A stretch of DNA of 64,000 nucleotides, from positions 186,001 to 250,000 of the forward strand of contig CM074144.1 of NCBI GenBank assembly GCA_037178625.1, read 5' to 3'. Shown piece by piece: positions 57,495 through 64,000 of the stretch (the stretch's first letter is position 1; every line of letters starts with the position of its first letter). The position numbers and the translations under genes are program-made. The stretch comes from Skeletonema tropicum (Eukaryota > Bacillariophyta > Thalassiosirophyceae > Thalassiosirales > Thalassiosiraceae). The notes under the pieces were generated by a model. It had not been told where the DNA came from and did no database searches. It saw only the letters and a list, made by a program, of their open reading frames with translations.

Positions 57495-58433
57495 ATGGCG
57501 GCCGGAACAGCCACCGAACACACCTTAGCATTACTAGGAGATATTAGAAATAATTCTTTAAAACATACAGGGGACACGACAACGATGAGAGCTACATGGT
57601 TGAAAAACAGTATCAGAATTCGTTTGTTACTAGAGGAGATAAAGAGAATCGATGGAAAATTGGTCACGGCGTTGATGTTACACGTCGTCGGGCAGAGACA
57701 CAGGAGACGATATCATGGAGAGACGACCATGCATGGAACGGATAGAAGGCAGGGAATTTGGCAGGTAATTTTTGTAAAGAAGACATTAGTTGGATGGGCA
57801 CCGATGGAGGATATGGATATGATGGATAAGAAATGGGAGGGAACATCCCACCGGAGATGGGATTACCAGCATCATGGAGAGGGAGCACCAGTTACGGCAG
57901 TGGACCAGATTAGGAAAATAGCAGGTTTATTACCAGAACCCCCCCCGAAGCCGCCGTGGCCACCCCCTGCCAGGGGTGGATTGGGAAAAGCAGAGAGGAT
58001 TGTGCAGATTACCTTCTGGCGGGTAATTACAAAAGCCAGCAGCCACAAACGGCACAGCAGTTTAGAGATCGACAATCTCATTGGTCGTGCCACCTTAATC
58101 GACAATTGTTTCCGTATTAGCATGAACAACAATAATGTCATCAGCACAAACAACAACAGTGTCATTAACAACTTCCTCGACGATGGGGAAACAACTTTTT
58201 CTGTGCCAGATACAGGTGTTACGCTGCAGATTTCGAGACATCTGAGTAGCAGGTATTACAGTATTAGGAGAGGCAACACCAAAAGCTTTCTTCAATGTAG
58301 TTTAGGTGATTCTTACCAAGAAAAGTTGGATGATAGTGCTCGTATGAACGACTTCGCTCTGGCCTCACAAGCCACGGCAGAGATGCAGGACGCCCCTCCA
58401 CGTTTTACGCGTGTTGTGGGGCGAGCGGTGTAA
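57495..58433 (+). CDS. LINE ORF1-like protein
   Basis: 312 codons from an ATG, ending TAA that overlaps the ATG of ORF2 by one base (TAATG at 58431-58435). The protein is Arg/His/Met-rich in its first half, has a Pro-rich stretch 'EPPPKPPWPPPARGG' in the middle and an Asn-rich part after it. No RNA-binding or zinc-knuckle motif is seen. Its place directly before the RT ORF and the overlap suggest the ORF1 of a non-LTR retrotransposon, translated with ORF2 by termination-reinitiation. The open frame over 312 codons is unlikely by chance, but the sequence itself is not recognisable. Confidence 0.55.
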   Translation: MAAGTATEHTLALLGDIRNNSLKHTGDTTTMRATWLKNSIRIRLLLEEIKRIDGKLVTALMLHVVGQRHRRRYHGETTMHGTDRRQGIWQVIFVKKTLVGWAPMEDMDMMDKKWEGTSHRRWDYQHHGEGAPVTAVDQIRKIAGLLPEPPPKPPWPPPARGGLGKAERIVQITFWRVITKASSHKRHSSLEIDNLIGRATLIDNCFRISMNNNNVISTNNNSVINNFLDDGETTFSVPDTGVTLQISRHLSSRYYSIRRGNTKSFLQCSLGDSYQEKLDDSARMNDFALASQATAEMQDAPPRFTRVVGRAV

Positions 58434-61400
58434 TGGATCCACGGCAGCCTCCACCCTCCTTTGCCCGGGAGGCCGAGGTGAGCCATTTCAGACAGAGGCA
58501 ACGTGAATATAAGTCTAATAGGCCATCCAAAACAAAGAAGAGGAAGAAGTCAGCACAAAGAGCACAACAATATCGAGATTCTATGAGACGCCGCAACACC
58601 ATTGCAGGAGGAACCAAGCTGGAGGATGCGTTGGATACAGACACAATGAGGCAGTTGCTAGCGGATCGTACAAGACAACGCGATGATCCATCCAACAGGG
58701 AGCTTGACGAGTTATTGGAGTCGCAGCAGCACAGATCTACTGAGCTGGACGGCCTGCGGTCGGACGGCCTAGATAATAAGGCAGACAATTGCTCAGTGAG
58801 CAGCATCAAGGTGCCGGTGTACGGCCCGCTTAGGGTGGCCCACAAAGGACACGAGACGGTTCGAGTATTGTCCATGAACATCAATGGCCTCAGCCTGTGG
58901 CAGCCCAACAACACCAAGATAGAACGACTGAAGCACGTGCTACGAGAATACAGGGTCGACGTGTTGGGGCTCCAAGAGACCAACACCAATTTTCGGGCGT
59001 TAAATCCATCCTTACAGATTGCTAACACCCTTCGGCACGGAGATGATAGAATTGCATCGGTTCATGCTCACAATACGCGGGAACTCCACAACATCGGGAA
59101 CTTCCAAGCAGGGGGGACAGCGGTGGTTCTGAGAGAAGAATTGGCGGGCCTACCTACCACTAGGGGGCAGGATGAAACGGAGCTAGGCATGTTTTGCTGG
59201 TACCGCACCGAGCCGACAAATGGAGTGGGAACGGTGTTCATCTCAGCGTATGCACCCTGCCGCTCGGAAGGGGTTGGCACCTACTACCAACACATCGTGA
59301 GGTACATTCAATCCCATCAATTCGATACAAACCCCAAAGACCTATTTCGTCGAGAGCTCGTCGCGGCCATTATAAAGTGGAGGACATTAGGAGATCGAGT
59401 GGTACTAATGATGGATGCTAATGAGAATGCACTGGACGGCGAATTGAGCAGGCGGCTAGCAGGCAATGACATCAACATGCGAGAGGCTGTTCACAGAATC
59501 ATGCCTGGACAGAAAGGGCCCTTCACACACTTCAGAGGCAACGACAATGGAAATGGGGCGATTGACGGTATTTGGGTGTCAGACGATATCGAACTGATCA
59601 GCGCTTGTTACCTCCCCTTTGATCCAGACTTGGGAGATCATCGGCCGGTGGTGGTAGATTTGCAAACCAGATCCGTCCTTGGCACTGCCCTCTGTCGTAT
59701 TGTGCCTCCAAAGGCCAGGAAGTTGAACTCAAAGGTCCCGCGGGTACGAGACAAATATCTCGAGTTAGTAAGAAAGGGTTTCCACGAGAAACAGATTGAC
59801 CAAAAACTCTCCGAGTTAGAGGCTCTTGCCTCCTTCCCGCCTGACGCAGAATTCATTGCCCAGATGGAAACACTGGACAACATTGTCGAAGATGTACTCT
59901 TGTACGCGGAGTCCAAGTGCAGAGTCCTTTATCCAGCTCATTATGAATATTCTCCAGCGATACAATCTTGGTTAGATAAACGCCACCTCCTGAAATGGAT
60001 ACTACGGCACCATCTAGGGAAGCAGGTCAATATGGGGAATATGCGGAGATTCGCAAAAAGGAGAGGTCTAGAACAGTGGCTGTCTACCCCCGTTCAGGAA
60101 CTGGTGGACTTGTATCGAAGCACAAAAGAGCATACAAGACAGCTACTGGCGGATTCTCCCTACTTGCGGAAGCACTTCTTAAATGAGAAACTCAACGAGG
60201 CAATAGCAAATGAGAGGGAAGCAGAGGCAGTCAGAGTGAAAGCCATCCTCAGAGGTGAGGCACAGCGCAAGTGTTGGCAAGGCATCAAAAGAGCCACAAA
60301 GGCTAAGGAAGTGATGAGTGTAACAAGAGTGGAGGTCGTGCAGGACGATGGTTCAGTGGTTGAGCATACGGCCAAAGAGTCGATTGAGGAGGCGCTGAAG
60401 ACCGAGCTGCGAACAAGATTTGGACGGGCCACCTCTGCACCGATTTGTCAAGGTGCTCTATTTGAACTACTGGGTAATTTCGCCGACACATCAGCCGCAG
60501 TAGAGATTCTGGAAGGCACGTTTGTGCCACCACCAGACACGGATCCTCGGACGCTCCTCTTATTCGATGAAATGGCCTCGATCTGGTCCCGGATGGGAAA
60601 CGGGGAGATCTCGATCTCGGTGTCACAAGAGGACTTTCAGTACTACTGGCGACACGTGAAGGAAAGAACTTCTTCCTCCTTATCGGGGATTCATTTTGGG
60701 CACTACAAGTCGATGGCACATGATGACAAATTGTCACAGCTGATGGCTAGGAAATTGTCTCTGACCACCACAACTGGAGCAAGTCCTGATAGATGGGCAC
60801 GAGGACTGTCTGTAATGCTGGAAAAAATCGCAGGGGTAGCTGTGGTGAACAAATTGCGTGCCATCCTCCTACTGGAAGCAGACTTCAACTTCTGCAACAA
60901 ACTCATTTTCGGGCACAGGATGATCAATTCAGCGAGAGAGGAAGGCATGATTCCAGAGGAGATCTTCAGCTCCAAAGGGAAAACCGCAGAGGACGCCATT
61001 CTGCAGCAGGTTTTACTTTATGACATCGCCAGGGTCACCAAACGCCCGCTTCTAGTTGCTCAAGTCGATGCGGCACAGTGCTATGACAGGGTGGCCCTTC
61101 CAGCCGCTAGTCTCACCCTCCAAGCGTTCAAAGTTCCAAACTGTGCAGTACTGTCGATGCTACGTCCCCTTCACAACATGGAGTTCTTCCTGCGTACAGG
61201 CTACGGGCAATCTGAATCTTACTTCGGCGGGAAAGAGGACGGCAAGCAGGGGCTCGCTCAAGGTAATGGCGCGGCTCCTGCCACTTGGCAACAGACGAGT
61301 ACCACGATAGTAAATGTGCAACGTCGGAGCGGACACGGTGTCACGATAGAATGCCCGATAACTAGGAAATCTGTCCGGCAGGTGGGGATCCTGTACGTTG

Positions 61401-64000
61401 ACGACACCAACCTTTGGGCTGGTTTGGACGAAGATGATGACCTGTTCTCGACAGCAGCTAAAGGCCAAGCCTCAATCTCGGATTGGGGGGGATTACTCGG
61501 AGCGACAGGGGGTGCTTTAAAAGGCGAGAAGTGTGGGGTAACTATCCATCATCAATCAGCGGACGGCAAAGGGGGATGGGTGTATACTGATCAGCAACAG
61601 CGACGGCAGGGAGAGACAGACGGAGCCGAGATGGAGGACAATGATCTGTCCTCGCTAGCCTTCCATGTCCCGACAACCTCAGGAGCTACGGAACCAATCG
61701 ACAAACTCCCTACCAATAAGGCAGACAACAACCTCGGATTATTTGCCAGACCAGATGGAAAGGCGGATCAGCATTTCGAACAGATGAAAGAAAGAGTGAC
61801 AACGTGGACCGCTCAGATTAAAAGTGGGCACATCCCGGTTAGGTCGGTCTGGATGAGCTACTCCTGCCAACTGTGGTCAGGATTGCGCTATGGTCTTGGG
61901 GCATGCTCGGCACCAATTGCTGAGCTAAAAAAGGGATTGTCTTCTGCGGATTTCTATCTTCTCAGCAGCCTCGGGGTTACCCGTTCTATCACCAGAGAAT
62001 GGAGGTATCTTCCACCAGCATTTGGAGGCATGGGCCTCAATGATCTGACAATCGAGACAACGGCCGCTACACTCGCGTCTTTCCTTCAGCATTACGATGA
62101 CAAACCCCATCCAGCGGTGAAGGACCGCCATCTTGGATTTACGTTGAGTGTGGTCATTCGTCATCTGCAAATTGAATTGGGGGTACCGGACTGTCCTTTT
62201 AGCTATGACTTCCGTACGTGGGGGCATCTTGCAACCGACTCGTGGATCAAATCATTTTGGGAAAAACTTGACGAGCTGGGGATTACTCTTGACTTGCGGT
62301 GTGACGATATCCCACTCCCTCGGAGAGGGGACAAGGTCATCATGCACATGATGGTTGAAATGGGCTTACGAGGGAAAGATCTGTTGCGTGTTAACAGAGT
62401 CAGAAAGGCACAAGAGGCTCTCTTCCTCTCTGACATCACTTCGGCCAATGGAAAATACCTGGAGAAGCACTTACTGGACGGGCACTGGATGGACTCTGAA
62501 GAAGGACTGTTAGGGAAGCATAGGTCTGGACTGCTCTTCGGCCCAGAATTTCCAACTGCGGCAGATTTCAAACTATGGAAAAAATATCTGCTCCAGATCG
62601 CACCGCTCAATCTGATGCTGGAGGAGCCGTTGAGGGAATGGCTACATCCTTCACATAGGAAATGGAGGCATTTCTGGAACACCGAAACCTTCGCAGTGGA
62701 GATACATACTGACAGCACGATCCAGGAATACGTGCACGACAGGGACTCCGGAGATAGATCACACGTGCTCCACCCGTCAAGACAGCTAGATAGACCCTCC
62801 ACCACCTTGGCTCCAGCTACCATCCTTGAATACGACAATGGTTCAGTTAGACTGATGCAGAGAGGCCCACCTCTCGTGGCAGCACCAGGTCATACAGTCT
62901 TTGCTTCATTCTGGGAGAGGCTATTTAGCAAAGGAGGCACGTGGATGTGGCAGGATTTGGCAGGTCAGGAAGATCCAGCATGGATAGTGGAGGCCATACA
63001 CAGAGGATCTCTCTTCTGTTGCACAGATGGTTCTTATATCAAAGAGATTTCAGTGGACGTCTGCGGGGCGGCTTGGATTATGTACTGCGAGGAGACGGGG
63101 AAGTCATTGCAAGGTGATTTTACGGAGAGATCCAAATGGGCAGGCAGCTATAGAGGGGAGCAGCTGGGGATGTTAGCCATCCATATCTTACTGCTGACGG
63201 CCGAGGAGCACTACGAGATTCTTTCCAACGCCAACATTTTCTGCGACAATCTAGGGACAATCCACACCTTTTCGACGAAGTATGCCAGGATCGCAGCTGC
63301 GGCCAAGAACAACGATATTCTACGGGTGCTGCGGAAGATACAGTCTCGCTCCAAACTGGTTCACAGACTGTCTCACGTTAAGGCACATCAGGACGACATA
63401 GTGGGCTACGATGCGTTGTCGATAGAGGCACAGCTTAACGTTATCTGTGATGACAGAGCTAAACGGGCTTTGCGGCGGGCAGTGAATACGACGACAGCCC
63501 ACCCTGCAACGCTCACGCTACCTCTCGAGTCGGCGGTTGTCATTATCGGCAATGAGAAGCAAACCGCGGATATGGCCAAAGAACTCCGCTACTACATTGG
63601 AAAAGAAAGAGCAAAACAGTTCTACTCCGATGAAGGACTCATGTCGCCCTCGATCTTCGACACCGTGGCATGGGAGCCCCTGCGGGATCTTCTAGGGCGT
63701 CGGCCTCAGATGTTCAGACTTTGGTATGCCAAGCAGTGTTCTGGTTTCTGCGGCACTGGCCAAATGATTACTAGATGGGACAAGGAGGCCTCAGCGTTGT
63801 GTCCCAACTGCGGGTGTTACGAAACGGCTGACCACCTGAATCGGTGTACAAGTGATATTAGACGGGGTCTACTCAGCGACTGCATTGAGAATTTATTGGA
63901 ATGGATGAGAGACCACTTTACCCACCCCGACCTAATGATTTGGATCCCAAGGTTTATTGCAGCCCAAGGCAAGCGATTGTTTGTGGACCTGCCGGACCGG
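58433..64000 (+). CDS. LINE ORF2: endonuclease, RT, RNase H, zinc knuckle (runs off window)
   Basis: The frame is open for all 1856 codons to the window end. Domains in order: a basic N-terminal stretch; APE-type endonuclease ('LSMNINGLSLW' about 147, 'VDVLGLQETN' about 179, 'LMMDANENAL', 'LGDHRPVV' about 400); reverse transcriptase ('LVAQVDAAQCYDRV' about 875, 'GLAQGNGAAPATW', 'ILYVDDTNLW' about 987); RNase H ('CCTDGSY' about 1531, 'YRGEQLGML' about 1574, 'FCDNLGTI' about 1603, 'VKAHQDD' about 1649); C-terminal zinc knuckle 'CPNCGCYETADHLNRC' (about 1788). All catalytic residues appear present, so the element may be active. It retrotransposes by target-primed reverse transcription. The 3' end, tail and target duplication are outside the window. 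Confidence 0.92.
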   Translation, partial: MDPRQPPPSFAREAEVSHFRQRQREYKSNRPSKTKKRKKSAQRAQQYRDSMRRRNTIAGGTKLEDALDTDTMRQLLADRTRQRDDPSNRELDELLESQQHRSTELDGLRSDGLDNKADNCSVSSIKVPVYGPLRVAHKGHETVRVLSMNINGLSLWQPNNTKIERLKHVLREYRVDVLGLQETNTNFRALNPSLQIANTLRHGDDRIASVHAHNTRELHNIGNFQAGGTAVVLREELAGLPTTRGQDETELGMFCWYRTEPTNGVGTVFISAYAPCRSEGVGTYYQHIVRYIQSHQFDTNPKDLFRRELVAAIIKWRTLGDRVVLMMDANENALDGELSRRLAGNDINMREAVHRIMPGQKGPFTHFRGNDNGNGAIDGIWVSDDIELISACYLPFDPDLGDHRPVVVDLQTRSVLGTALCRIVPPKARKLNSKVPRVRDKYLELVRKGFHEKQIDQKLSELEALASFPPDAEFIAQMETLDNIVEDVLLYAESKCRVLYPAHYEYSPAIQSWLDKRHLLKWILRHHLGKQVNMGNMRRFAKRRGLEQWLSTPVQELVDLYRSTKEHTRQLLADSPYLRKHFLNEKLNEAIANEREAEAVRVKAILRGEAQRKCWQGIKRATKAKEVMSVTRVEVVQDDGSVVEHTAKESIEEALKTELRTRFGRATSAPICQGALFELLGNFADTSAAVEILEGTFVPPPDTDPRTLLLFDEMASIWSRMGNGEISISVSQEDFQYYWRHVKERTSSSLSGIHFGHYKSMAHDDKLSQLMARKLSLTTTTGASPDRWARGLSVMLEKIAGVAVVNKLRAILLLEADFNFCNKLIFGHRMINSAREEGMIPEEIFSSKGKTAEDAILQQVLLYDIARVTKRPLLVAQVDAAQCYDRVALPAASLTLQAFKVPNCAVLSMLRPLHNMEFFLRTGYGQSESYFGGKEDGKQGLAQGNGAAPATWQQTSTTIVNVQRRSGHGVTIECPITRKSVRQVGILYVDDTNLWAGLDEDDDLFSTAAKGQASISDWGGLLGATGGALKGEKCGVTIHHQSADGKGGWVYTDQQQRRQGETDGAEMEDNDLSSLAFHVPTTSGATEPIDKLPTNKADNNLGLFARPDGKADQHFEQMKERVTTWTAQIKSGHIPVRSVWMSYSCQLWSGLRYGLGACSAPIAELKKGLSSADFYLLSSLGVTRSITREWRYLPPAFGGMGLNDLTIETTAATLASFLQHYDDKPHPAVKDRHLGFTLSVVIRHLQIELGVPDCPFSYDFRTWGHLATDSWIKSFWEKLDELGITLDLRCDDIPLPRRGDKVIMHMMVEMGLRGKDLLRVNRVRKAQEALFLSDITSANGKYLEKHLLDGHWMDSEEGLLGKHRSGLLFGPEFPTAADFKLWKKYLLQIAPLNLMLEEPLREWLHPSHRKWRHFWNTETFAVEIHTDSTIQEYVHDRDSGDRSHVLHPSRQLDRPSTTLAPATILEYDNGSVRLMQRGPPLVAAPGHTVFASFWERLFSKGGTWMWQDLAGQEDPAWIVEAIHRGSLFCCTDGSYIKEISVDVCGAAWIMYCEETGKSLQGDFTERSKWAGSYRGEQLGMLAIHILLLTAEEHYEILSNANIFCDNLGTIHTFSTKYARIAAAAKNNDILRVLRKIQSRSKLVHRLSHVKAHQDDIVGYDALSIEAQLNVICDDRAKRALRRAVNTTTAHPATLTLPLESAVVIIGNEKQTADMAKELRYYIGKERAKQFYSDEGLMSPSIFDTVAWEPLRDLLGRRPQMFRLWYAKQCSGFCGTGQMITRWDKEASALCPNCGCYETADHLNRCTSDIRRGLLSDCIENLLEWMRDHFTHPDLMIWIPRFIAAQGKRLFVDLPDR

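Larger units (their letters stand above)
57364..64000 (+). mobile_element. Non-LTR retrotransposon (LINE), 3' end outside window
   Basis: Comprises the ORF1-like frame and the long ORF2; the 5' boundary is uncertain and lies somewhere between the MITE end and 57495. RNase H after RT with an APE endonuclease places it among LINE lineages that keep RNase H. The clade needs a phylogeny. Confidence 0.8.

Noticed and set aside
57482..58430. The frame continuous with LINE ORF2 upstream of its ATG gives a Gln-rich protein if TAA and TAG are read as Gln, suggesting an altered genetic code.
   Set aside because: It has about 14 stops in about 312 codons, the number expected by chance, and includes TGA. 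Another frame is fully open over the same stretch, and all intact genes use the standard code.
1..64000. General programmed +1 frameshifting at stop codons, as in Euplotes.
   Set aside because: Any +1 break can be drawn at the next stop codon, and -1 breaks are about as frequent in the window. Long genes are uninterrupted.
1..64000. CRISPR arrays, bacterial operons, rRNA genes.
   Set aside because: No regularly spaced short repeats with unique spacers, no rRNA-like sequence, and gene structures are eukaryotic.

Overview
The window looks like nuclear DNA of a unicellular eukaryote, most likely a diatom or close stramenopile. The evidence is short GT-AG introns (75-170 bp, one of about 460 bp), several ribonuclease-inhibitor-type LRR proteins sharing one C-terminal module, a PhoX/DUF839 protein with a Thr-Pro repeat stalk, helicase-associated (HA) repeats next to Myb, PHD and bromodomain modules, and a dense, mixed load of transposable elements. 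The assignment is inferred from gene families; I saw no rRNA, tRNA or organelle marker.

Layout. 0-6.2 kb: a broken multicopy recombinase-like ORF, an LRR gene, and a three-exon PhoX-like gene. 6.3-10.8 kb: a large DExH helicase on the minus strand. 10.8-14.4 kb: repeats and a broken unknown gene. 14.4-19.4 kb: zinc-finger/Myb/PHD/bromodomain/HA-repeat coding sequence interrupted by five frame changes. 19.4-22.7 kb: non-coding duplications. 22.7-25.5 kb: a broken membrane LRR gene. 26.3-34.9 kb: a second LRR gene, two coiled-coil paralogues and a chromodomain-LRR gene, all on the minus strand. 35.1-40.75 kb: a 5.6-kb element with perfect 23-bp terminal inverted repeats and a 6-bp target duplication. 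It carries an RNase H plus tyrosine recombinase module on one strand and a Penelope-like reverse transcriptase on the other, followed by a strong hairpin and a hammerhead-ribozyme-like fold. 41.2-49.4 kb: a 3-kb inverted duplication of a Tudor-like gene, one copy intact and one decayed. 49.5-53.8 kb: an NDUFA9-like complex I gene and a glycosyltransferase-like gene. 54.1-55.4 kb: a TA-flanked element with identical 286-bp inverted repeats. 57.0-64.0 kb: a MITE, then a non-LTR retrotransposon (ORF1, then an ORF2 with endonuclease, RT, RNase H and zinc knuckle) that runs off the window.

Housekeeping genes (helicase, NDUFA9-like, PhoX-like, glycosyltransferase-like) sit among fast-evolving LRR, Tudor-like and coiled-coil families and mobile DNA. 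Several family genes carry single-base frame changes of both signs while long ORFs elsewhere (1490 and more than 1850 codons) are clean. Local pseudogenisation therefore fits better than uniform sequencing error, though some breaks lie in homopolymers and need read-level checking. The most unusual piece is the 35.1-40.75 kb composite element.
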